Shown in pieces: positions 1 through 5,807 of a DNA stretch of 5,807 nucleotides. Numbering within the stretch: position 1 is the first letter of the stretch; every line of letters starts with the position of its first letter. The notes under the pieces were generated by a model. That model worked only from the letters and a program-made list of their open reading frames with translations. It did not search any database and was not told the DNA's origin. The position numbers and the translations under genes are program-made. The DNA comes from UBA5078 sp963977405 (lineage in GTDB: Bacteria; Pseudomonadota; Gammaproteobacteria; Pseudomonadales; Pseudohongiellaceae). The stretch spans positions 1-5,807 of the forward strand of contig CAXBOY010000141.1 in the NCBI GenBank assembly GCA_963977405.1, given 5' to 3'.

Positions 1-94
1 AGAGACGTCCATGGCGCGGTATTCTAGCCTGAATAAATAACCAGTACACCCTTAAATCCGCGCTAATCCCTCGGCGGATAAACATAAACGCCGC

Positions 95-123
95 TTTTTA
101 AAAACACGGCATGTTGATAAGAT
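95..123 (+). promoter_or_regulatory. Weak candidate promoter for gcdH
   Basis: An extended -10 pattern, TGATAAGAT (115-123), has TAAGAT as its hexamer (4 of 6 matches to TATAAT). A poor -35 match, TTTTTA (95-100), lies 17 nt upstream. Transcription would begin near 130 and give a leader of about 95 nt. The surrounding A/T-rich tract fits a promoter, but the hexamers are weak, so gcdH may need an activator. A known partner in other proteobacteria is the LysR-type regulator GcdR. No such gene is visible here, although one could lie to the left of the window. Confidence 0.25.
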
Positions 124-213
124 GAGGCAACACACTGAACGATCGCTCTATGCAGGTCCTCTGCGCTCCATTTTTAGGCAGCTTAGGACTTAGAGCCCAC
201 AGCCGAAAAACCT

Positions 214-219
214 AAGGAG
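214..219 (+). promoter_or_regulatory. Ribosome binding site of gcdH
   Basis: AAGGAG is a near-perfect Shine-Dalgarno core placed 6 nt before the ATG at 226. It fixes the gcdH start and suggests efficient translation. Confidence 0.9.
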
Positions 220-225
220 TTCCCT

Positions 226-1413
226 ATGTCTGCAAGTTCAGACTCTGCCAAATTCAGTTGGCAGGACCCGTTCCTCATGAATGAAATGTTGAGCGAAGAA
301 GAGCGTCTCGTGCGCGATACCGCACGACAATATGCGCAAGAGAAACTCCTGCCACGAGTACGCGATGCCTATCGCCGAGAATATACTGATCCGGAGATTT
401 TCCGAGAAATGGGAGCACTGGGCCTGCTGGGCTCTACAATCGAAGGCTACGGCTGTGCGGGCGTTAACTACGTCTGCTATGGGCTGGCTGCCCGTGAAGT
501 CGAGGCAGTAGATTCGGGTTATCGCTCCATGATGAGTGTGCAGTCTAGTCTCGTAATGCATCCTATCTATGCTTTTGGCACAGAGGAGCAAAGGCAAAAG
601 TATCTCCCTAAGCTTGCTTCCGGCGAGTGGATCGGTTGCTTCGGCCTTACAGAACCAGACCATGGTTCAGACCCCGGTGGCATGTTGACACGAGCGCGCA
701 CTGTAGAGGGCGGCTTCAGCATTAGTGGCGCGAAGAACTGGATAAGCAACTCACCCATCGCAGATGTTTTCGTGGTATGGGGTAAGGACGACGAAGGCTT
801 GATTCGCGGCTTCATACTCGAGAAGGGCATGAAGGGTTTAAGTGCTCCGAAGATCGAGGGCAAACTAGCCTTGCGTGCCTCTATCACTGGCGAGATCGTG
901 ATGGACGAGGTATTCGTACCCGCCGAGAACATGCTGCCGAACGTTCAGGGCTTGAAGGGACCGTTCAGCTGTCTAAACTCCGCACGCTTAGGCATTGCCT
1001 GGGGTGCGCTTGGGGCAGCGGAAACCTGTTGGAAAGCTGCGTTGGATTACACCATGGATCGCAAACAGTTTGGCCGCCCGCTAGCGGCGAACCAGATTAT
1101 TCAGAAGAAACTGGCGATTATGCAGACGGACATTTCGATCGGCCTACTTGGCTGTCTGCAAGGCTCACGCCTGCGCGACGAGAACAAGCTCGCACCACCG
1201 CTGATCTCATTACTCAAGCGCAATTCTTGTCTCAAAGCATTGGACACTGCGCGCGAAGCGCGAGACATGTTGGGTGGTAATGGCATCTCCGATGAGTATC
1301 CCGTGATGCGTCATTTGCAGAACTTAGAGGTGGTGAACACTTATGAGGGAACGCAGGATATTCACGCCCTTATCTTAGGTCGAGCGCAAACTGGTATTCA
1401 GGCGTTCAGTTAA
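226..1413 (+). CDS. gcdH: Glutaryl-CoA dehydrogenase (decarboxylating)
   Basis: This FAD flavoenzyme of the acyl-CoA dehydrogenase family oxidises and decarboxylates glutaryl-CoA to crotonyl-CoA and CO2 in lysine, tryptophan and glutarate breakdown. Electrons pass to electron-transfer flavoprotein in the cytoplasm. The 395 residues are full length for the family. The FAD/substrate signature CFGLTEPDHGSDP lies at 138-150 and KNWISNSPIADVF at 170-182. The C-terminal TYEGTQDIHALILGR (372-386) carries the catalytic base Glu374, preceded by Tyr373. The pocket that separates this enzyme from ordinary acyl-CoA dehydrogenases is retained: Glu93 and Arg100-Ser101 in VDSGYRS match human mature Glu87 and Arg94-Ser95, where the Arg binds the substrate carboxylate. 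The ATG at 226 has a strong Shine-Dalgarno. The gene stands alone on its strand, with no adjacent CoA-transferase gene visible. Its 3' end overlaps ubiA by 8 bp. No truncation or frameshift is seen. Confidence 0.96.
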   Translation: MSASSDSAKFSWQDPFLMNEMLSEEERLVRDTARQYAQEKLLPRVRDAYRREYTDPEIFREMGALGLLGSTIEGYGCAGVNYVCYGLAAREVEAVDSGYRSMMSVQSSLVMHPIYAFGTEEQRQKYLPKLASGEWIGCFGLTEPDHGSDPGGMLTRARTVEGGFSISGAKNWISNSPIADVFVVWGKDDEGLIRGFILEKGMKGLSAPKIEGKLALRASITGEIVMDEVFVPAENMLPNVQGLKGPFSCLNSARLGIAWGALGAAETCWKAALDYTMDRKQFGRPLAANQIIQKKLAIMQTDISIGLLGCLQGSRLRDENKLAPPLISLLKRNSCLKALDTAREARDMLGGNGISDEYPVMRHLQNLEVVNTYEGTQDIHALILGRAQTGIQAFS

Positions 1414-2326
1414 GTAGAAAATGCATAAGGATGCCAGCGAACACCGCAGCACCAACCCGATGATTGTTTAGAAATGCTTTAAAACAACCTTCGGGGCTGC
1501 GGGTCTTGGTAATTTGCCATTGCCAAACAAAAAGACCGAGCGCAACTGCTAGTCCTAGATAAACCCAGACCCCTAGCTGAAACTGTGCAGCTGCCAGCGA
1601 CATGGCGAGCAAGTACATCCCCTGTAGCGTCGCGATAATAACGCGGTCAGCGCTGCCAAATAGTATTGCGGTCGACTTGACCCCAATCCTCAAATCATAC
1701 TCGCGATCCACCATCGCATACTGGGTATCGTAGGCAACAGTCCACAAGCAGTTCGCAACGAAGAGCAGCCAGGCCTCGGCGGGTAACTCGCCACGCGCCG
1801 CTGTAAATGCCATCAAAATTCCACAGGAAAACGCGATGCCCAATACCAATTGAGGAAGATGTGTGTAGCGTTTCATAAAGGGATAAAGCGCTGCTACGAA
1901 AACAGCGAAGAAGGACATCTGAATGGTGAGCAAGTTCGTGAACAATAATAGAACGAAACCCAGAGCACTTAGAAGCAGGAAAGTGAGCAAGGCCTCTTTG
2001 CGAGAGATTTTGCCAGTGACGATTGGCCTAGCCTCGGTGCGCAGCACGTCGCCATCGAAATCTGCATCCGCATAATCGTTAATTGCGCAGCCTGCCGAAC
2101 GCATTAGCCAAGTGCCGAGCAGAAAAATCACCAATAATTTCAAGCCGGGAAAGCCTTGTGCTGCTATCCACAACGCTCCGAGAGTTGGCCATAGCAACAA
2201 GAACACACCGATCGGTTTATCGAGTCTTGTTAGTTGCACGAATGCAGGGGCGCGTTGATGAAGCTTGGGTGTGTACTCACGCAAGTAATCATCGCATTTA
2301 CTAGTGATGTATCGCAGAAATCTCAA
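1406..2326 (-). CDS. ubiA: 4-hydroxybenzoate polyprenyltransferase UbiA
   Basis: This integral inner-membrane enzyme attaches the long polyprenyl tail to 4-hydroxybenzoate, the first membrane-bound step of ubiquinone synthesis. Both aspartate-rich motifs that bind Mg2+-diphosphate are present: NDYADADFD at 83-91 (Asp84, Asp87, Asp91) and YDTQYAMVDREYD at 199-211 (Asp200, Asp207, Asp211). Other landmarks shared with E. coli UbiA are LDKPIG (35-40), LLLWPTL (43-49), YPFMKRYTHLPQ (148-159), IGVKSTAILFG (214-224) and CFKAFLNN (281-288). Hydrophobic stretches suggest about eight or nine membrane helices between residues 40 and 305. The start is TTG, chosen because GAGG lies 5 nt upstream and no ATG occurs before residue 75. 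This makes the protein about 16 residues longer at its N terminus than E. coli UbiA. It follows the HDOD gene by 7 nt and is probably co-transcribed with it. No ubiC (chorismate lyase), a common ubiA partner, is in the window. Confidence 0.96.
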   Translation of the reverse strand: MRFLRYITSKCDDYLREYTPKLHQRAPAFVQLTRLDKPIGVFLLLWPTLGALWIAAQGFPGLKLLVIFLLGTWLMRSAGCAINDYADADFDGDVLRTEARPIVTGKISRKEALLTFLLLSALGFVLLLFTNLLTIQMSFFAVFVAALYPFMKRYTHLPQLVLGIAFSCGILMAFTAARGELPAEAWLLFVANCLWTVAYDTQYAMVDREYDLRIGVKSTAILFGSADRVIIATLQGMYLLAMSLAAAQFQLGVWVYLGLAVALGLFVWQWQITKTRSPEGCFKAFLNNHRVGAAVFAGILMHFLLN

Positions 2327-2331
2327 GGCGA

Positions 2332-2335
2332 CCTC
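2332..2335 (-). promoter_or_regulatory. Ribosome binding site of ubiA overlapping the upstream stop codon
   Basis: GAGG, read on the minus strand, sits 5 nt before the TTG start of ubiA and shares bases with the TGA stop (2336-2334) of the HDOD gene. This supports the TTG start. It also suggests that ribosomes ending on the HDOD message help load ubiA (translational coupling). Confidence 0.7.
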
Positions 2336-3671
2336 AAGTTTTGAAGTTGGCTGCTATCTGTTTCAGCTCTTCGTCGGAGGCAACAATTTTCTGCACTACC
2401 TCTAAAACCTCAATAGGGTTAAGTTCAAGGCGTTGGTAGATCTCAATTGGCACTTCCACGGGTGGGGCATCACCGATGCCATGCTGACGCAGTTCGCGCA
2501 TTGCGATGAGTACCAAGTTGGCATACACGCTATGCTCGCCTTGATAGTTCGGCTCGTGTTGGAAGCGAATGCCAACGCAAACTTCTTTTGGCATATTCCA
2601 AAGCTGCAAGAGCCAAGCGCTGATCTGTTCACGCGTTACGCCGAGCAGATGATGGTCTATAGCCACGTGACTGATGGCAGGGTTTGCCTCAACGTGGCGG
2701 CAAATTGCTGAGAAGTGAGGCGGAAAGATATGGGCAAGCACCAAGTAACCAAAGTTATGAAGCAGGCCAGCTAGACAGGCCAACCCTTGGCTTGGTCTCT
2801 TCTCTGGGGGAATCATCTTTACGATCGCTTCAACAACCGTAGAGCAATACACTGATTGTAGCCAATAGGGCGTGAAACCATCCGGAAAATCTTTAGGCAG
2901 TGACAGGGTATTTCCTAGTGCCATTCCAACCGCCAAATTGCTCACCAGCTCAAAGCCTAACACTCGTGAGATGGCATCGTGCACGGAACGTATTTTGGAC
3001 GGTGCTGCGTAATAGGGTGAAGATGCCCAGCTCACTATCTGCGCGGCCAGGCTGGCATCCATCTCTACGATCTCGGCAAGGTCCGCGACATTCGCGTTTG
3101 GATTGGAGCGAAGTGCCAGAATTTTCTGGGCGGTTTGCGGCAACGGAGGAATCTCAAGGGTCTCTTCCAGTCTTTGCTTAATTCGTAGCGTAGTGAAATT
3201 GCGGATGGAGTTGAAAATCAAATCTAGGTCAGCGCTATCGTTTGGCGAGCCTTGATAAAGCTTTTCGGCGGGAATAGAGCAGCTTATAGCTCGAACGCGG
3301 TAATTAGACTCGCGCAAACTGGCACGTAACTGTGCTAAGTCAATCTTCTCAAATTCCATTCCATCGACATTCAAAATCTCGATATGGCAATGCTGGGCAG
3401 ATGCGATGTTCTCGTCGATGATTGTCGGCAACAGGAAGAAAGCGGGAGCTGACTCGATCTGTACTAGCTTGTTCTTAGCAGTTAGATCGGCGATCTCCGA
3501 TTGAGGGATTGGAATAAGATTACGCTCTACGAGAGAGTTAAGCGCCTTCAAATCTAACAGGGAATCGTTGGCAAGAAGAATCTGACCTTTGCCTTTGCCA
3601 TCTTGCAAGAGTACTACTCTTACAAGATCATCTATTCCTGTAACTGTCTGCCGTGAGTCGACTTTTTGCAT
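2334..3671 (-). CDS. HDOD-domain protein with N-terminal YbaK/aminoacyl-tRNA-deacylase-like domain
   Basis: With the start at 3671 the protein has 445 residues, is soluble, and shows no signal peptide or membrane segment. Residues about 10-115 resemble the YbaK/ProX editing fold: a strand such as VRVVLLQDGKGKGQILLA, then SLLDLKALNSL, then a late LPTIIDENI. The catalytic lysine expected early in the fold seems absent, since VRVVLL stands where YbaK has a Lys. This alignment is by eye. Residues about 166-375 form an HDOD domain: IPPLPQTAQKILAL (174-187), LAEIVEMDASLAAQIVSWASSPYYA (198-222) and AGLLHNFGYLVLAHIFPP (301-318). The metal-binding HD pair reads His305-Asn306, so phosphodiesterase activity is unlikely, as is usual for HDOD domains. 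The partner and role are unknown; HDOD proteins elsewhere act in signalling and regulation. An in-frame ATG at 3794 would add 41 residues that match neither domain and has no good ribosome site. The start at 3671 has AGGGG 4 nt upstream. Confidence 0.85.
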   Translation of the reverse strand: MQKVDSRQTVTGIDDLVRVVLLQDGKGKGQILLANDSLLDLKALNSLVERNLIPIPQSEIADLTAKNKLVQIESAPAFFLLPTIIDENIASAQHCHIEILNVDGMEFEKIDLAQLRASLRESNYRVRAISCSIPAEKLYQGSPNDSADLDLIFNSIRNFTTLRIKQRLEETLEIPPLPQTAQKILALRSNPNANVADLAEIVEMDASLAAQIVSWASSPYYAAPSKIRSVHDAISRVLGFELVSNLAVGMALGNTLSLPKDFPDGFTPYWLQSVYCSTVVEAIVKMIPPEKRPSQGLACLAGLLHNFGYLVLAHIFPPHFSAICRHVEANPAISHVAIDHHLLGVTREQISAWLLQLWNMPKEVCVGIRFQHEPNYQGEHSVYANLVLIAMRELRQHGIGDAPPVEVPIEIYQRLELNPIEVLEVVQKIVASDEELKQIAANFKT

Positions 3672-3675
3672 GATG

Positions 3676-3680
3676 CCCCT
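3676..3680 (-). promoter_or_regulatory. Ribosome binding site supporting the 3671 start of the HDOD gene
   Basis: AGGGG on the minus strand lies 4 nt before the ATG at 3671, slightly closer than usual. The alternative ATG at 3794 has only a distant GGAA inside the end of recG, so this site favours the shorter protein. Confidence 0.55.
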
Positions 3681-3718
3681 GCATTGAAATGCGCTGCTGC
3701 TGTGCGTATGACGTGTTA

Positions 3719-3775
3719 ATTCTAACAATCCGATTTGATGAGCCGTAGTATATCGGTTGTTGCACGGTGGGACTA
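3719..3775 (-). promoter_or_regulatory. Candidate promoter region for the HDOD-ubiA pair
   Basis: Two -10-like elements on the minus strand lie in the 129-bp gap after recG. TATACT (3752-3747) matches 5 of 6 positions but has only a poor -35, TAGTCC (3775-3770), at 17 nt. TGTTAGAAT (3727-3719) is a full extended -10 with hexamer TAGAAT (5 of 6) and no -35. Initiation at either would exclude the ATG at 3794 and give a short leader before the ATG at 3671. The call rests on motif reading only. Confidence 0.3.
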
Positions 3776-3800
3776 TCTCCCATATGAGGCGCATTGAATG

Positions 3801-5807
3801 TTAAACATTTCCATAGAGTTCGCGGTCGCCTAGCCACCGTCGAATGAGCGGGTCTACGTGTGCCGGATAGCGCGACTGAATCAGCTCCGCTTGCTCCTTT
3901 ACCTGATCTAGCATCCCGGCATCGCGACTGATGTCGGCGATGCGAAAGCTCATAAGTCCTGTCTGTTCGGTGCCCAATACTTGCCCTGGTCCGCGAATAG
4001 CGAGATCTTGCTCGGCAATGAAGAAGCCATCATTGCTGTCGCGCATGATGCCAAGGCGCTCTTGCGCCACCTTGCTTAGTGGTCCCTGATAGAGGAGCAC
4101 GCAGTGGCTGGCGACGGCGCCTCTGCCGACTCTCCCTCGTAACTGATGGAGCTGCGCTAAGCCAAGGCGTTCTGGGTTTTCGATCACCATAAGACTTGCG
4201 TTGGGTACATCGACGCCAACCTCAATCACAGTGGTTGCCACCAAGAGCTGAAGCTCCCCACGCTTGAACGCATCCATCACCTGTGATTTTTCGGCGGCCT
4301 TCATGCGACCATGAATCAAGCCGATGGCGAGGTCCGGTAGCTGTGTCTGCAACGCCTCGGCACTTACCTGTGCTGCCTGACATTGCAACGCCTCGGACTC
4401 TTCGATCAGGGTGCATACCCAATAGGCTTGACTGCCCTTGTTGCAGGCGTGGTGAATACGCTCGATCACATCTGCGCGCCTACTATTGGAAATGATGAGA
4501 GTGCTGACGGCGGTTCGCCCCGGAGGTAATTCATCGATGATGCTACAGTCTAAGTCGGCATAGGCGCTCATCGCTAAGGTACGTGGGATGGGGGTAGCGG
4601 TCATGACGAGTTGATGCGGAATATGTGCCGCTGTGGCACCTTTCTCGCGCAGCGCGAGGCGTTGATGCACACCGAAGCGGTGTTGCTCGTCGATTACAAT
4701 CAGGCCTAGCTTCGAAAAATTGACCCCGTCTTGAAACAGCGCGTGAGTGCCGACGATGACCTGCGCGCTGCCGTCAAGAATGGTCTGCAACTGGACCTCG
4801 CGTTTCTTGCCTTTAACTTTGCCGCTGAGCCAACCCACGCGCAAGCCAAGGGGTTCTAGCCACCTAGAGAAGTTTAAAAAATGTTGCTCGGCAAGGATCT
4901 CGGTCGGCGCCATAACTGCAGCTTGATAGCCATTCTCCACTGCCTGCAACGCCGCTAACGCCGCGACGATTGTCTTACCAGAGCCGACGTCGCCCTGCAG
5001 AAGGCGCAACATAGGCGACGCTTGAGCCAAGTCCTTCGCGATCTCCTGGCTAACGCGAGCCTGCGCTGCAGTTAGTTGAAAGGGGAGTTCGTTGAGAAAT
5101 GCCGAGCGCAGCTTGCTCGTGGACCGAAGGGCTGGGGCCTGGAGCTGTTCCGCTTGCGCGCGCAGGCGTCGCAGGCAAAGGCGGTGACTGAGTAGCTCTT
5201 CGAAGGCTAGGCGTCGTTGACTAGGGTGTTGACCGAGGGCGAGAGCCTGCAAATTGCTATATAAGGCATCGCCCACTGGTGGCCGGTGAAGGTAGCGGAT
5301 CGACTCGTTGAGAGGACGGAATCCTAGCGCTTTGCACATCGAATCTGGGAGCCAATCCGTGAGCATTATCTGAGTGTCCAGCAGCTCCAAGGCCTGCGCG
5401 ATCAGGCCTCTGAGACGCGCTTGCTGCATACCTTCGGTGCTTGGATAGATGGGGGTGAGAGTTGCGGCGAGGTCTTGGGGCTGCGCAGCGTTCAGGAACT
5501 GATACTCGGGATGGTAGAGTTCGAGACCGGTCTTGCCACCTCGCACCTCACCATAGCAACGAATATGGGTGCCAACTTGGAGGGCGTTTTTCTGTGCAGC
5601 ACTAAAGTGAAAGAAGCGCAGGCTAATGATGCCGCTATGATCTTTGATTCGACAGATGAGGCTACGGCGCCGACCGAAAGCCACCTGAGTTGCCAAAACT
5701 TCGCCTTCGATCTGCAATTCCGCGCCAATGCGGCAGGAGGCAATGGGACTAATTCGCGTTCGGTCTTGGTAGCGCAGAGGCAAGTGAAATAGCAGGTCTT
5801 GAACGCT
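3801..5807 (-). CDS. recG: ATP-dependent DNA helicase RecG (5' end cut by window edge)
   Basis: RecG is a superfamily 2 double-stranded-DNA translocase that reverses stalled forks and processes Holliday junctions and R-loops. The reading frame is open to the last base of the window. Its first visible codons give SVQDLLFHLPLRYQDRT, which aligns with residue 32 onward of the 693-residue E. coli protein, so about 30 residues are missing. The TTG at 5783 is internal and is not the start. Numbering from the first visible codon, 668 residues are seen. The wedge (OB-fold) domain comes first, with GRRRSLICRIKDHSGIISLRFF at about 45-66. The helicase motifs follow: Walker A GDVGSGKT (272-279), DEQH box (373-376), TATPIPRT (403-410), TTVIEVGVDVPNA (525-537) and QLRGRVGRG (555-563). 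The RecG-specific TRG motif lies at about 595-618 (FFIAEQDLAIRGPGQVLG). All key residues are intact. The stop is TAA at 3803-3801. No terminator hairpin follows, so read-through into the HDOD gene is possible. Confidence 0.97.
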   Translation of the reverse strand, partial: SVQDLLFHLPLRYQDRTRISPIASCRIGAELQIEGEVLATQVAFGRRRSLICRIKDHSGIISLRFFHFSAAQKNALQVGTHIRCYGEVRGGKTGLELYHPEYQFLNAAQPQDLAATLTPIYPSTEGMQQARLRGLIAQALELLDTQIMLTDWLPDSMCKALGFRPLNESIRYLHRPPVGDALYSNLQALALGQHPSQRRLAFEELLSHRLCLRRLRAQAEQLQAPALRSTSKLRSAFLNELPFQLTAAQARVSQEIAKDLAQASPMLRLLQGDVGSGKTIVAALAALQAVENGYQAAVMAPTEILAEQHFLNFSRWLEPLGLRVGWLSGKVKGKKREVQLQTILDGSAQVIVGTHALFQDGVNFSKLGLIVIDEQHRFGVHQRLALREKGATAAHIPHQLVMTATPIPRTLAMSAYADLDCSIIDELPPGRTAVSTLIISNSRRADVIERIHHACNKGSQAYWVCTLIEESEALQCQAAQVSAEALQTQLPDLAIGLIHGRMKAAEKSQVMDAFKRGELQLLVATTVIEVGVDVPNASLMVIENPERLGLAQLHQLRGRVGRGAVASHCVLLYQGPLSKVAQERLGIMRDSNDGFFIAEQDLAIRGPGQVLGTEQTGLMSFRIADISRDAGMLDQVKEQAELIQSRYPAHVDPLIRRWLGDRELYGNV

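Noticed and set aside
1..85. 5' end of a divergent minus-strand gene (ATG at 12 or at 85)
   Set aside because: Only 4 or 28 codons are visible, neither ATG has a convincing Shine-Dalgarno, and no family can be recognised, so it is not called as a feature.
238..663. Long open frame antisense to gcdH (141 codons)
   Set aside because: It lies wholly inside a confidently identified gene, its translation resembles no family I know, and it has no supported start. It is a shadow of gcdH codon use, as is the one at 567-932.
1488..1495. CC-TTCG-GG tetraloop hairpin near the ubiA 3' end, followed by a T-rich stretch on the minus strand
   Set aside because: The stem is only about 2 bp and lies inside the ubiA coding region (SPEGCFKAF). 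It is not a credible terminator.
2433..3181. Plus-strand open frames antisense to the HDOD gene
   Set aside because: The minus-strand frame carries clear HDOD sequence. The opposite frames (2433-2711, 2900-3181) are short and featureless.
3769..3781. GGGAGATAGTCCC short inverted repeat after recG as a terminator
   Set aside because: The stem is 4 bp and no T-run follows, so it is too weak to call as a recG terminator.
3672..3794. ATG at 3794 as the HDOD start
   Set aside because: It adds 41 residues that match no part of the domains and lacks a properly spaced ribosome site. The ATG at 3671 has AGGGG just upstream.
5421..5792. Plus-strand open frame of 123 codons antisense to recG
   Set aside because: It overlaps the RecG wedge-domain coding region, which matches E. 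coli RecG closely. Its own translation shows no recognisable domain.

Overview
The window looks like ordinary core chromosome of a gammaproteobacterium. RecG, UbiA and glutaryl-CoA dehydrogenase all read as close relatives of proteobacterial proteins. RecG and UbiA can be followed almost end to end against the E. coli proteins from memory. A gene combining a YbaK-like domain with an HDOD domain, placed next to recG, is an arrangement I associate with Pseudomonas and related marine gammaproteobacteria. The exact lineage is inference and cannot be fixed without a search.

Layout, left to right. Positions 1-225 are non-coding as far as can be supported: the leader of gcdH, with a strong ribosome binding site and only a weak promoter candidate. 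Positions 226-1413 (+) encode glutaryl-CoA dehydrogenase, which stands alone on its strand. The rest is a minus-strand block read from right to left: recG (3801 to beyond the right edge, 5' end cut by the window), a 129-bp gap, the YbaK-like/HDOD gene (2334-3671), and ubiA (1406-2326). ubiA starts 7 nt after the HDOD stop, and its Shine-Dalgarno sequence overlaps that stop. ubiA and gcdH converge and overlap by 8 bp at their 3' ends.

Functionally the genes are mixed. gcdH acts in lysine/tryptophan/glutarate breakdown and passes electrons through ETF to the quinone pool. ubiA makes the membrane-bound precursor of ubiquinone. recG remodels stalled replication forks and recombination intermediates. 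The HDOD protein is probably a signalling or scaffold protein of unknown partner. The only strong physical link is HDOD-ubiA translational coupling.

No mobile element, CRISPR array, RNA gene, frameshift or pseudogene was seen, and I found no undescribed system. The points most worth a second look are the HDOD gene, its start, its coupling to ubiA, and the terminator-less convergent overlap.
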